A DNA stretch of 64,000 nt from the NCBI RefSeq assembly GCF_024713945.1, contig NC_134684.1, positions 656,001 through 720,000 on the forward strand, given 5' to 3'. This document shows, one piece after another, positions 50,451-63,611 of this stretch. How positions within the stretch are numbered: position 1 is the stretch's first letter; the number at the start of each line of letters is the position of its first letter. The position numbers were made by a program, and so were the translations under genes. Under the pieces are notes generated by a model. It was not told the DNA's origin. It did no database searches and saw nothing but the letters and a program-made list of their open reading frames with translations. This stretch comes from Dermatophagoides farinae. Lineage: Eukaryota; Arthropoda; Arachnida; Sarcoptiformes; Pyroglyphidae.

Positions 50451-51308
50451 TTAACCCTAGAAAGGTAACCTACGTAAAATTTATGCTTTTTGCACTTCAA
50501 AATGTTCCAAAAAAACACTCACGATGCTAAGACAGCTGGAACCCCTTTCTATTCCTCAAGAATATATTTCTACACCTTTAGAAATAGAAAAGATCCAGTT
50601 TTCGCCTTTTATTTGTTATCTATAAGCTCAGACGTAAAAGCTTGTACGTAAAATTTACGTATGGTTGCCTGAATCAGCATAGAAAAATCTTAGAAAATTT
50701 TGCTGAGAGCGATAGTTTCGGAAATTTTTCCCAAAAAACGTCATTTATGAATAAAAATAATTTTAATCTTTTTCTTTTTTTAATCTTTTCACTTGTCAAA
50801 AACGTTTTTTCTCGCAATATTTTTTGAAATAAACGTCTTTTCTGTTCATTTGTTTATGTTTTTCACTTTATTCAAAATTAAAATGCTTGCAAAAAGCGTT
50901 TAACAACGACCGGATGTAAGCGTTGTGGCACCGCCCCCGTGGCGAATATCAGATAAAAATTTGTCAATCATGTTTCGAAACACAATCATCGATTGATTAA
51001 TCATATTTACAGGATAATTTTTCATTTTTTCTTGACGCTGTGATAATTTCAAAATTGACAATAAAAAAAAATTCAAAATTTACACCATATCTTTGATTTG
51101 ATATTTTTGAACTTTCCACTTTTGAAAAATGATTTTTTTTTCTTTAATATAAAATAGAGGTGTGATTCAATGAATAAACGTTAAAATTTAACATAAATAA
51201 TCAGATGAATAATTTTTATAGCGGAAATAAGTTAGGCATATCAACTACGTAAAATTTACGTAGGTTACCTTTCCCGCAATATCGATAAGGTTACCTTTCT
51301 AGGGTTAA
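50451..51308. mobile_element. piggyBac-type MITE with TTAA target duplication
   Basis: An 850-bp body (50455-51304) is flanked by TTAA on both sides (50451-50454, 51305-51308). The termini are a perfect 16-bp inverted repeat, CCCTAGAAAGGTAACC on the left and its complement on the right. Ends beginning CCCTAGAAAG with a TTAA duplication are diagnostic of the piggyBac superfamily. The right end carries a second, subterminal copy of AAAGGTAACCTACGTAAA at about 51247-51275, giving asymmetric ends typical of piggyBac. Three ACGTAAAwTTwACGT-like palindromes occur inside. The longest internal frame (50642-50827) is 61 codons with no transposase similarity, so the element is non-autonomous. Confidence 0.88.
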
Positions 51309-51945
51309 TAGAATTTTTTTTTCTCTGTTTTGGAATCAAATCAACAACAACAAAAACAAAAACAAATATTAATTTTAATCAAAGTTTATAGTTTTCATCA
51401 AAAGATGGCGTTACAGAGTGAAATAAACATATTCGAAAAATTTGTTTATCAAATTTCAAACGATCGAGTTTCATGTCAAAGTTTAATCATCATTCCATAT
51501 ACTTTTTTTTTGTTTAAATTTGATTTATTAAGAGACAAATACCAAATTATCATTATCTTTTTGTTTTCAAATCGATCATTGTCAATGATTGTTGGGATGA
51601 TAAAATATTTTATAAGACTGAGATTGAATGACTGACCACATCATTAATTAATCAAAAAAAAAAAAAAAAAAAAAAAAAAATGACCGAGGAAGAAAAATGT
51701 TTTGTTTTGTTCATCAAGAAATATAGAATAACTATATAATATATAATTTATGTGTAATGAAGTGTATTAAAACAATTGTCTGAAGCAGTTTATCAATTAT
51801 TAGAATTTATATATAAATTTCTTGGCAGAATGAATGGAAAAACTTTTTTTTTATACTAATGTTTTAAACAACAAAATGATGATGATGATGATGAGCCAAA
51901 TCCTTCATTCATTCATTGATCAATAAGATTGCGCATTCCAAAAAT
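51309..51945. other. Spacer between the MITE and the TFIIS gene
   Basis: It contains a 27-bp A run (51654-51680), an ATG repeat near 51877, and the probable TFIIS 3' UTR. A 101-codon plus-strand frame at 51330-51635 has somewhat less repetitive composition than other spurious frames, but no recognised domain and no splice partner. I do not call it a gene. Confidence 0.4.
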
Positions 51946-53224
51946 TTAGCAAAATTTCCATCGTTTTCCGCATTCATTACAATAACAGAATGTTGTCATT
52001 GGTTCATCGGCGCTACGTGTTTGAACCTAAAAAATAATGAATGGAAAAAACAAGTGAAATAATGATGATAATATTGTTATCGATGATAATACCTGATTAT
52101 AAGTACAATTATTCCTTTTACATGCTGGACATTTTATCAGATCAGTTTTCGTTCCACCTGTTAATGACATTTGAGCATCATTGATTGCTTCTTTTGTGAA
52201 TTTTTGTCTCAATTGTTTCATTTCATTGCTGGCCATTTCCTAGAAATAATCAAAAAAACACAACGTTTCAATATTGAGATTAAATAAATTGCCATCAATC
52301 AACTAACCTCGGCTGTCATCGCTGCAATTCTTTCGGGTTTAATATGTCCCCGTAGTACATTCAATTTGAGATCAGGATTCTTTTTATCATTCAAATTCGA
52401 TACACGTGAACGAACACGATTCTTGTATCGAAGATTCGTATCTTTAAATTCTTTATAAATATTGTCCTCAATTTCGGCGGCTAATATTTCCACATCATAG
52501 AATGCTTCGTCTTTTTCCATTTCAGGATCCGGTTTCAATGCGTTTGCCAATAATTCACGACATTTAAGACGAACAGAATTAGTTGTATCAGAAGGAAACG
52601 ATGTTTGTTTGGGTAATTGTGGTGGACGTCTGGACGCCATGCCAACGCTGCCACCACTACTTGCATTTGATGAATTATTGTTGTTATTATTATTATTATT
52701 AGAACCATTGATCATATTCGGTGATGATTGTGATGACGATTGTGATAATCTAGAACTATCATTATTACAATCAGCCATAGAATCCATTGAAATCATTCCA
52801 TTATCGTTATTATTACAAGTTTTGTTTCCATTGTTGTTTCCACTACCAATCGCCGCACCGCTACCACCACCATTACCATTATCTTTTTCATTCAATAATT
52901 TTTTCCATGTTTTAATCAATGATTTCGATAACGAACTAATCTCTTCGTCGTGAATTGATTTTCGTAAATGATTAACAATTTTCCCAATATTCGTTTTCTG
53001 TATCTGATCCAATGTGATTTTCATTCGTTGTAATGCTTTCAAAATGTCTACAGCTTGTGCAGCACTCTGTTTGTTGTTGTTATTGTTGATGGAGGGAAAC
53101 AAAAAAATAAATAAATAATCACTAAATTCTTTTCAAATCATTAGCTACATACCGAAGTATCCTTTCGAATTGCTATTTTATCCAGCTTTTTAGCCACACG
53201 CATCAATTCTTCATCATTGGCCAT
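51946..53224 (-). CDS. TfIIS: Transcription elongation factor S-II (TFIIS), 352 aa, four exons
   Basis: Exons on the minus strand are 53224-53153, 53066-52308, 52239-52093 and 52026-51946, with introns of 86, 68 and 66 bp, all phase 0. Domain I (LW/TFIIS-N) covers residues ~1-85. A Ser/Asn-rich linker (~86-175) contains a poly-Asn run. Domain II (~178-300) shows [13 protein letters not shown] and [19 protein letters not shown]. The C-terminal zinc ribbon uses Cys314, Cys317, Cys342 and Cys345. The acidic tip RSADEPMT carries Asp333 and Glu334, which stimulate RNA cleavage in backtracked RNA polymerase II. All key residues are intact and the length is close to the usual ~300 aa plus the longer linker. 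It lies 780 bp downstream of the sprint gene on the same strand; no functional link is implied. Confidence 0.97.
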
Positions 53225-54003
53225 TATGAATGGTGAGAAATTAAGAATTTTTTTTTCAGCAAAAAATAAAAGGGAACACTTCGAATTTGCTCGCAGACAT
53301 AGAGGAATGAAAGCAAAAAAAAAAATTATGCCGGGAAAAACGATGAAAACAAGCAGCCGAAATGATGAGATTGAAATGAAATTTGAGCAAAGAGGGAGCC
53401 CGTGGCCGATTAGAACAACGGCCGACAAGCAAACGAACAAACAACCAGACAACCAGTTTTCTCACACCAAACACAAAATTAACGAGCACGAGCAGTTCGC
53501 AAAAAAAAACAAACCAAAATAAAATAAAATAAAAACACGACGAAAGTATTCTTCATAGAATACGTTACAAATTACCAGAAAAAGAAAAAAAATTCGAATC
53601 ATTTTACCGCGAATAAAAGAATCCAGACGAAAAAAAAAACAAAATTAAAACAAATGATGAAACGGAATTGATTCTGTTTAATCAGAATCAGAATTCAAAA
53701 AAATTTATTTATTCATTTATCAAGATAAATAAAATCAAAAAAAGTGAATGTGTGTATGTGGATTTTGGACAAAAAAATTTTTCAATTTATTGACTGACAA
53801 ATTTTGTTGTATCCCGTTATTTTACTGACTAGCAAACACGATGATCTATTAGTTTTTTTTTTGAAAGTTGATGATCAATTTTTTTCTGTTTGTCATTTTA
53901 ATTACAATTGTTTAATGATGATGAATGAGTAATTGAGTGAATAATGAAGTTGAGAGAATTGAAAAAATAAAAAGTAATATAAACAGCAATGAATGAAGAT
54001 GAC
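53225..54003. promoter_or_regulatory. Spacer between the sprint 3' end and the TFIIS start
   Basis: This 779 bp should hold the TFIIS promoter/5' UTR and the sprint 3' UTR. TTTATT at 53786-53791 and 53704-53709 gives AATAAA on the minus strand, about 215 and 300 bases after the sprint stop. The bases next to the TFIIS start (53230-53480) are less A/T-rich than most spacers. Confidence 0.35.
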
Positions 54004-57000
54004 TCAATTTGGGCTAGTGATTGGCCAAATAAATTTAGCATCACAACGTTTATAGGCAAACATAGTGGATTCATTTCGTGCCATCAATTCTGATTTTATC
54101 ACCTGTGGATATTCATTGTCCAATAGTTGAATTTCTTCCAGACCATTTTCTTTGATACGATATAACGAATAATCTTCTGGATTCGTTATACGAAATGTAT
54201 GCGCAATCATACGACAAACTTCTTTCGTTGTCATATTATGTCGAACTGGTACAGTTTTACAAGTGATACTTGATGTAAGCTCGTTTGGTATCATAATCTT
54301 CATATATGCTTGCATATTGGCTATCGAAGGCAATGCTAATGGTGCACATGTAGAACCCGATGATATCATCGCTCCACCACCATTAGTCGTAGATGAATTC
54401 ATTTGTCTTTGAAGATTTTCTGATGGCTGTGCTTTCAACATTGAAAACATTGATTGACCACCACCACCAACACCATTCAATGTGATAATATCTTCCAATG
54501 CTCGAGCATTATCAGCTGTATACATTGTTTTTAGCACTTGTATTGCGCTTGATAAAACCGTTAAATAGTAGCTACCTTCGCCATTCAGAATGGATGGATG
54601 CAACAATCCAAGCATATATTCGGATTCAATTTCCGCTGAAATTACACCACAATGAACAATTAAATAGACCAACATGGGTAATAAATCATCACCACTGAAA
54701 GCTCGATTATATTTCGATTGTTTATCACTACTACATTTCGATGTTATTTTTTCTTTATAATTTCCATTCAATATGGCTATACAACGTAATAAATGTTCCA
54801 ATTTTTTTATCGGCGAATAAGATTGTTGTAATCGTCGTAAATTTTTCTGTATTTCGGCCATAATTCTTGGATCAATTGGCAATAATTCCGTACGGATTCC
54901 CAGCTCTTCGGGCGTTTTATTTTGTGCCAATTTAATGTTGGTGGATAAAATTTTCAATGAACCAGACATTGTATGTGAACGAATGAATAATTCGTATAGA
55001 AAATTCTTCAATGGTTTAATGATTAATTTTTGCAATGAAACTTCAAGTATTGAATCAATATTTAAAAATTGATTCGGTTTCAATCGACTTCGTTCATTTT
55101 GGACAATTTTAATAAAATCACCTTCACCATGTTTGATTAGATAATTTTTCATTCCATTCATAAATTGTCTAACGTAGCCAAGGATCCTGTTTTTTTATGA
55201 GAATACAAACATATATCAATCAATAAACAAAATTAAAAAATCCAAATCAATCAATACTTACACGCTAGGATTTGGATCAGTCGTTTCTTTCGTACATTCA
55301 ATAAAATTATCAATCGATTTAGCAAAAGTATTATCTTTTCGTGCAGCCAATTCAAATACATAATTGCTAATATTGTAAGCAATATTCAATTTGATACCAT
55401 CATCCGTAGACGATGATGAATTTCGTGGCTGTTGTGGATTTTTTTCTTTCAATGTAATTTCACTATCATCTCGTTTAATGAAATGTCCATTCAATGTTTG
55501 TTCATCAGATTCATCTTCAGCAACACTATCATAATCATCTTCATTTGTTTGTGGCACTACTAAACCATGTGGATGTTGTTCTTGATTCAATAAAAATGAA
55601 TTAAAATTAATGAGATCATTGTTAAGTAATTGTCTAGTTGAATTCGTAGAATCATCATCATCTAAATCTAATCCACAATGATTTGTGGACGATTGACCAC
55701 CACCATGATGTAGTTCGGAAATGAACAGTGATTCAACCACATCCATATTCCATGGTTCAGAAAATTCAGTACAAACATCGGTAGCAACCGATTTGGCCGT
55801 TAGTTTACGTTCACGATCCGAACTGTCTTGTTGCAGTGGTTGTTGCTGTTGACGATGTTTTTTATTAATCAAATTCATCGAATCAATATGTGTGATTTTT
55901 GGTACAGCTAATTCTGGTGCTTTAGCACTAATCAAATCTTCCACCGTGGTGATATCACTTTTCATTGAACCATTTGTTGTGATACTCGAACGTTTCAGAT
56001 GTTCAAGCTGAGCTAATGACATTTTCATAGCCAATTGATTTTGTATCGAACGATGAATACGACCATTGTGGTGACATTGATCACCACCACCAATACCAGA
56101 ATGCCATTGCCAAGCACTATCGAGTGTGGAGAACGCAGTATCATGTTTCGGATTGAAAGATTTCAATCCTTGATTCTGCTGCTGATGATGATGATGATGA
56201 ATAAATTGATTACGTCGTTCATTCATCAATGTTTCTCGTATTGAATTTAAATCTGAACCACTGACGGCGGTGGCAAAACGATTACGAAAATTTTCCAATA
56301 AACTTTCCAATGAATGACTCATCGTAAACGTTGTTGGATTCAATGAAGAAGATTCCATATCCATAGTATTTTGACTATTACTAGCCAATTCTGGATCCGA
56401 ATGTCGTTTCGGTTGTTGATGCTGTTGATGAATAGCAACCAAAGCATCGATGGGATCCATATAAAAACATGATAATGATGAATTGGCACGTGTGATTCGA
56501 CCCATTTGTGATTGGTTTGGTGTCAATAATAATTGTTTATTTGTATCATAAGTTTGTGTGCATACATCACATTTTATCGATGATGATGGTGGCGGTGGTG
56601 GTTGCTGAGCATCGATTGATGGCTGTAATTCCGTAACGGCCGCTAGTGAATGTTGTGGTGGTAATGGTGCAGGTGATGGTGTTTGTTGATTTTTTATTTC
56701 CTCTTCACCGATCATGATCGGTACAGGTGACAATGATGATGTATGGTGATGTTGTGGTGCCTGAATCATTTGATTGTAATAATTTCTGTATTGTAGAGAT
56801 AAATTATTGGAAATTTCATCATCATCGTCGTTGTATTCTTCTACTTCCAAAATATTTGGTGTAATTTTATGTGTTAAAGAAAATTTAGCCATTTCAATCT
56901 CTGATTCAGTCATTGACATTGGACTGAGTAGATCCTGTAATGCCGCCGGTTTCGATTGTTGATTTGATTGATAAGGTTTTTTCGTACGTAGACTCGATAA

Positions 57001-60000
57001 TGGTGGACCATTTGCAGGCAATGGAGGCGGTGTTGTTGAACCACCACCATTTGGTGAATTACGATTACGAGGTGGAATCGGTGGAGGCACATAATTTGGT
57101 ATTCTTGGTGGTAGTTTAGGCAAATTATTTTGATGATTATGATTTTTGATTGTAGGATTATTATGCACTTCAACGATTGTAGTCGTATTTGCTGTTGCTG
57201 TTATTGGTGATGATATTGAATCTTCATTGATAGTTTTTGTCGGATTAATCATCATCAATGGACTGTTTGATTGATGATCACCACCACATGTCATTGAAAG
57301 ATTTTTAGGAGGTAAAGGTGGCGGTGTCGGTGAAACAGCATTTGATTGTGATGGCATAGTTGTAGGTGATGCTGAATCTGAGGTATTTCGACGTGAACGA
57401 ATTGAAATTGACGGCGGTGGCATCGGTGACATTGACATAGATGATTTTGATTGATTCGATTCACTAGAATTGGAATTATGGCGTCGAGCTTTTTGTCGAT
57501 TGTAATGTTTTGTAGGTTGTTGTTGTTGTTGTTGTTGAGGTGGTGGTTCTTGTTGTTGATTCTGATTTTGATTAATCATAGCCAATGTTTCATTGTTAAG
57601 AGAATTTTTTGGCAATTGTTTCAACGAAACAAATTTTGATTGCCAAAATTCTTGACCAAGCAATGCTAATGATGTTAATTGACTACGGCCAGAATTTAAT
57701 AAAACCGATGGCAAATTTAATTGAACAGGTAATTCATCTTGACATTGTGAATAATGGATAACTAGCTGTAGAATTGAATTGAAATAATGTTCAGATCCTT
57801 CTAAACGAAAAACTGACGATGTCGATGATGATTTTGTCGTTGATGATGATACTGGTGCTTTGGTAATTTTCTCAATAAGATAATGTTCAACATGTGGACC
57901 ACGTCCTTGTGGTAATCGTACGGATACAGCCATTGTATTCGGTTTACTTGATTGTCGAACCTAAAAATAGAGAAAATGAGAAAATCATTTGTGTCTTTAA
58001 ATACAATGAAAGAAAACTTACAATGAAAACACCGACATTTTTGCCCTGAAGATAATGAACGACCGTAGCACGATTTATATGTGGCAGATACCAAATTGTC
58101 TGTGTCATTCTGAATCGTTGATCATATGACAATTCTTTCACGGAATCCAAATTATTCACATTATTTGTATCAACCGTAGTAAGTGTTGTCGTTGTTGCAT
58201 CTTCTTCTTCTTCTTCTCCTTCTAGATCATCAGATTCAGCAAGATCACTAGTACGTTCATAACTAACATCGGCAGCTGAATCTTCGGATTCAGCCGGTCT
58301 CATGATTTCGTCTTTCAACATTTTTTGATTAATAAACGATGTAATTGTTTTTGGTTGTTGTTGTTGTTGTTGTTGATTTTGATTCTTTTGTTGATGAGAA
58401 TGAGAATGATTTTTCATAATTGAAATCACTTGAACCATTGATTTGGTTGATGGATCAATTTTAGTGACTATTGAACCAGCTGCTACTGGTCCAGGACTTG
58501 TAGATTTAGGACCATCATCATCTTCATCTTCCTCTTCATCATCGGTATTATCGTCAAGCATATCATTACTTTGTTCATCATCAGCATCAACTTCATAGGC
58601 AATTTCTCTACCATCATCATCATCATCGTCGTCGTCGTCGTCTTCTTCTTCGTGATCTAATTCATCATCATCATCGACATTACCTTCTGGCAATAATGCA
58701 AGAACGTCTACTGTTGTTGCTGTTGTTGTATCATTTTCATGTTGATCATAATTGTCATCCGATTTTCGATCATCATTATCGTTGTTTTTGTTGTGTGACA
58801 ACGACATTTGTTTTACTACGATATTAGGCTTGGTCAATTCGGATGTTTCCGTCGTCATCGATAATGTTTCCTTATCCAAAGCCTAAAAGCATTAACAGAC
58901 GAGAAAAAAACAAATTAGAATTAGTCCAGCCAGACAATCATCATCATCATCATCAGTAGTAATAAAAAAGTGCGAAGATTAAACAATTAAGATAGTCGAA
59001 CCAAGCAAGCAAGCAGATTTGATTTCTTTTTTCATTCTTCTTGACACACTAACAACAACAAAAAAAGCTATCAAATTCCTTGAATATGCATCCAAAATAG
59101 CTTCAATTCCAATGATGATGATGAGGATAAAAACCTCAGGTTCATAGGTCATAAATGATGAACAAAAAACGAAAAACGAAACGAAGTGAAATGAAATGAA
59201 AAAATTTTGATTACCACCAGGTGAGATTTGCACCAACAAATAACCAAAAAAAAACAGCATCTGTTCAAGCCAAACTGTCATCATCATCATTATTGGCCTT
59301 TTAACTCGACCTTGGACATTTTAAAAAATTCCAACCAAATAAACAAAACAAAAAAATGAAAAAATAGATTTCTTCTTCATTTCATTTCAGATGATATCGA
59401 CCATAAATGATGGTGACAATTAATCATTGAAATCATAACGATGTTATTATAAATGAAACAACGAGAAAAAGATATATTTGGGTGACACATAAACAACGAC
59501 AACAACAAGGACAAAAAAAATCCCAGTCATTTTTTCTTCATTTTAAATTGATGGATGTGGAAACATGGACATGGTATTTACCGAAAAAAAAATCAAAAAA
59601 TAAACGACGATTGTCCATTGATCATCATCAGATTAAAGTTTCACTTTAATGATGATGACTATAAACAACAACAACAACTAGATGATTACGATGTTTTTTT
59701 TTCCTTTTTGACCCAATCGCTTAGAAATCATCATGTCCGATGATTTTTTTTTTTTTTGATATTAATTTGTTTGTCCGATTTGTTTATTATTGTCATGTGT
59801 GGTAGAAAGTTTTTAATATCGTGTGCATTTGTGTATGTAGGACGACGACACAATGATGATAATTCATTCAATATGCTACTAAGCCATACATGATTCAGAG
59901 GTCAAAAGAACAGCAAAAAAAAAACTGATTCAACCCACGCCATTTTTTTTTTTTTTTTTGGTGGATCAATAATAAAAACTAGTAAAGTTCATCATAATCA

Positions 60001-63000
60001 TCATCAATTTTCGGCTTTTCATTCATTTTTACTTTTTGGAAAATTGAGAGCGTAAATAAAACAAAGGTATCGCTATTATTTTATAGATTATAATCGCTTA
60101 ATTGGAAGTTTTTTCTCTCTCTCTTTCTCACTGTTTGTTTAAGTTTTTTACTTACTTACAAACTACATTTTTTCCATGTTACGGTCTACTTATTATGGTC
60201 ATGATGATCATCATCAACGATGATGATGATGATTTTGATTTTTGAAATTTGTCAAATTTGTGTTTAACCATCGATTGATCGATGGTGAAAAATTACAACT
60301 GACTGACACAAAATGTTTGTATCAAGAGTCGACTCATAGAAACGAGAAAAAAAAACAAAAGGAATGAAGATTAATATATAATATAATGCGGCATGGTTTT
60401 TCCCAGAATAAATTCCACAATTCTGGTTTCTATTCCACACTAATGAAAAAAAACCATGAATTCTGTGCGAGTTCTGCAATGCTGTCAGTCAAAATTCCAT
60501 AGAATATACAATGGCCATTCATGTGAAATTCATTCATTCAATGGAAAAAAAAGAGAAAAAAAAAATGTAAAGAAAATCCATTCTGTTTCATGTCAACTGA
60601 AAAAATGTACGTCGTAAAATTTAATTTCAATTCATATAATGATAATAAACAACCACAACATACCAGTATCGAAGAAAAAATCCGTTTAATATACAGTTTT
60701 TGGAAGGATATTTTTTATCTAGCCTAGAAAAGGAAAAATTTTTCAACTAGCAATGATCGATTGACGGTTAAGAAGTTCAGATGAAAAAAAAATCATTGAA
60801 TTTTTTTTTTTTTTGAAAAAAAATTAAGATTCTTTTTATCAGTTTTTTTTCTCTATAACTGTGATGCTGATACAAGATCAAGCAGCTCTCGTATCATCAG
60901 CATCACCCACGTACGTAGAGAAAAATTTTAAATTTAAAAAAAAAAAATCTATCACAGTGATGACAAGTGAAAAAAAAAACAAAACTAGATCAAGATATTA
61001 CCGCTATCACTCTGCACATTAAAAAAAATAGAGTTGACTTGAATTTTTTTTTAATTCCTAAATCGAAAAAAAAAATCTCATCATTCAAGCAAAATGTTGA
61101 AAAAAAATCGATTTAAACAAGAAAATTGCGAACAAAAAAATCATCATCATTTATCTCTCGATGTGGAATGAACCAAACTGTGCCGCTACTTTTTCAAATT
61201 AAACCCCCTTGGTTCATTTAATCAGTTAATCAAAAAAAAAAAATCACCACCACCAACACAACAACCTGGTTTAAAAATAAAAAATAAAAATGACTGCCAA
61301 TTATGGAATGATGGTTGAATGTCAATGTGTGGTTTTTATTTTCATTTTGAATTCGCAGGAAACAAAAAGACAAACAAAATTTCATGGAATGGAATAAAAA
61401 ACACTCACACACACACAGACAATTCAATGGAATCAAGAGAAAAATTACATTTTTTTTAATTAAAAAAAACATTCATTTTCGGTCCATAATTAATTATTAA
61501 GGAGCATCAGAATGAATGACAAAAAAAAACCGAAAAACAACAACAGCCATATGACACCTTTGCGACATCAATATATAACAATTTTCTTTTCTTTCTTATT
61601 CCTTTCGTATAGATATTGAAGAAAAAACCAATTCATCCATGCATGAAAATAGATTAGATCCAATTTTCTATGTAGGACAACAACAACGAGCAAAAAAAAA
61701 AAAAAGAAATCTAAAAACAAAAATTATACATGTCGCCTAATCATCATCATCATCATTTGTTGTTGTCACCATAATCATATGTCACATACATACAACCCGT
61801 TTTCATGGTCTAAGAATAGAGAGCAAGAGAGAGGTTAAACCCTATGATAATGATGAAACGAAACTAATAATTTCGTTCAACGTTTGAAATATGCAATTTC
61901 AACAGTACATCATCATCAGAATCATTGCCGTATAATAAAAAAATTGTTACTTTTTTTTGCCGTTCAATTTTTCATTATTCATCAATTACCACCATAGATA
62001 ACAATGAGCAATTCATGACGCCTACGCCGATAATATAAATCGTTTATATATTACGAAAAACTATTAGAAACAATTTTATTAAATAAAGAATAAAAAAAAA
62101 AATTCTGAAAAAAGTGAAACAAAATAAAGTGAAAGAAAATATTTCAAAATGACAGAATAATGAACGACAACGACATAGAGAAACCATTTAAGCTGAATGA
62201 ATCTTTTCGTCTTTTCAGACTAAAGTCAAATGATGAATCAGCAAGACAAAAACCAGACATACACACAAGAAAAAAAACTGCAGAATATTGCAAAAAAAAG
62301 AAGAAAATTCCCCTCTCCAGAACCTCACAGAATGTAACATGATGATGTCAAGGCAAAACCATACAAAGAAAAACGATTACAAAAAAGCCTTTCGAACAAA
62401 AAAAAAGAGAACCGTTTAAATTAATTTTCACTTTAAGTGGAAAAATTTCCCTTTGGACACCAGAATTGCTCTCAAATTAATTTTCCAAGTGTGTGTGCGA
62501 GTGTGCGAGTGCAAGAATTTTATTCACAAATCTTTGTAAGCGGGTAAATTGATTTGAATTAATTAGCTGAAGCATCGAATTTTCACTCACATAAAAATTA
62601 GTGTCTGTGTGTGTATCGATAATGAATTCCAAAGAATTTTTGTTGTTTTTTTTCAGTTAAAGAAATTATTATTGCAATGACGTGACCCATATCATCATCA
62701 TCATCATCATTACAATAATAATGGACAATGGGGATAATAGATATACACAGGAATCATTATACAATGGTCAAGAACACACGTTATTCCAGATGTTCACATA
62801 ATCAAGTGCCTTAAATAAAATTTTTTTGTTTGTTTGTTTGTTGTTTCATTTGCATTTCTTTTTTTCTGGAACAACAACAACAACAATAAAATTTTGGTTC
62901 CCACGTCCACCAAATTCGGTGAATATTTTGTTTCGAAACAAAACAAAAAAGTTCCGATGAGCATAATAAAAATGAAATGAAAACTTTCTGAATAAAAAAA

Positions 63001-63611
63001 AACTCGGTAGAAACCGGAAACATGAGATAAGATGAGATGAGATGAGAAAAAAAAATTCACATTAATCATTTGCGTAAACAGGATATTTCTTAGTTTCGTG
63101 AAACTTATAAATGATGATCATGATGATGATGATGATGATGATTTTTCATCATCATAACTATTTTGTTTTCAATTTTTCTTTGAATAATTTAAATGAAATG
63201 AATATTTATTCGTTATTTTGGTTGACGATCATCATCATCATCATCATCATCGATACGACGAGATATGAATTATAGATTAGTGTGTGCATGTGTGCGTGTG
63301 TGTTTGTTTTTTTTTCAATCATCATTTAGTGTCATCGAAATAAAATTTTTTTTTTCACTTACAAGTTGAAAACCAGAAGAATCGTTCGGATTCGTTATTG
63401 GTATATTTGAATTTGAAATAAACGTTGTAAATGTATTATTCATTGGTAAACGATTTATCGATGATATTGGTTTTGATTTGTTTTTTGTTAAATTTTTTTT
63501 ATTCAAAATTTTTTTCATTGATGTCACCATCTTCGGTGGTGTTGATGTCGATGTTGTTGATGACAATGAAAATGATACAGATGATTTTTTAAATCGATCA
63601 ATCATCATCAT
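54004..63611 (-). CDS. spri: Sprint/RIN-family Rab5 guanine-nucleotide exchange factor (SH2-VPS9-RA), at least 1663 aa
   Basis: Exons on the minus strand are 63611-63363, 58882-58022, 57960-55262 and 55186-54004, with introns of 4480, 61 and 75 bp, all frame-preserving. The SH2 domain spans ~342-454, crossing the 61-bp intron. Its phosphotyrosine-binding Arg372 is present in VFIVRQSS (family FLVR). Proline-rich SH3-ligand stretches (PPPIPPRN, PPLPPKN) lie between SH2 and VPS9. The RIN-homology/VPS9 region (~1270-1491) contains GDDLLPMLVYL with catalytic Asp1437 and Tyr1444. A Ras-association domain occupies ~1565-1650. The family catalyses GDP/GTP exchange on Rab5 at early endosomes downstream of Ras and receptor tyrosine kinases. 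Acidic Asp/Glu runs fill residues ~120-210. The first exon is assigned by its phase-0 donor (GTAAGT at 63362) matching the phase-0 acceptor at 58882. The ATG at 63611 follows an in-frame open stretch, so coding may extend further upstream. Confidence 0.9.
58883..63362 (-). other. 4.48-kb intron of the sprint gene
   Basis: It lies between the donor at 63362 and the acceptor AG ending at 58883. It contains A/T runs, ATC and CA repeats, a miRNA-like hairpin at 60846-60925 and no supported exon. Assignment of the exon at 63363-63611 to this gene rests on matching phase, strand and adjacency, so the intron is inferred. Confidence 0.65.
60846..60925 (-). ncRNA. Candidate intronic pre-miRNA-like hairpin (80 nt)
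   Basis: Read on the minus strand the segment folds as follows. A 10-bp outer stem (TTTTTCTCTA/TAGAGAAAAA) leads to an internal loop of 9 and 5 nt. Then come GTGATGCT/AGCATCAC (8 bp), a 3-nt bulge, GATACGAGA/TCTTGTATC (9 bp with one G-U) and a 9-nt loop, GCTGCTTGA. On the plus strand the G-U becomes an A-C mismatch, which favours the minus strand, the sense of the host sprint intron. Size and shape suit a miRNA precursor, although the bulge and large internal loop are imperfect. It matches no conserved arthropod miRNA that I remember. It could instead be a chance or transposon-derived inverted repeat. Confidence 0.45.

Noticed and set aside
51330-51635. 101-codon plus-strand frame next to the MITE
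   Set aside because: Composition is slightly better than in other spurious frames, but there is no recognisable domain, no splice signals and no partner exon.
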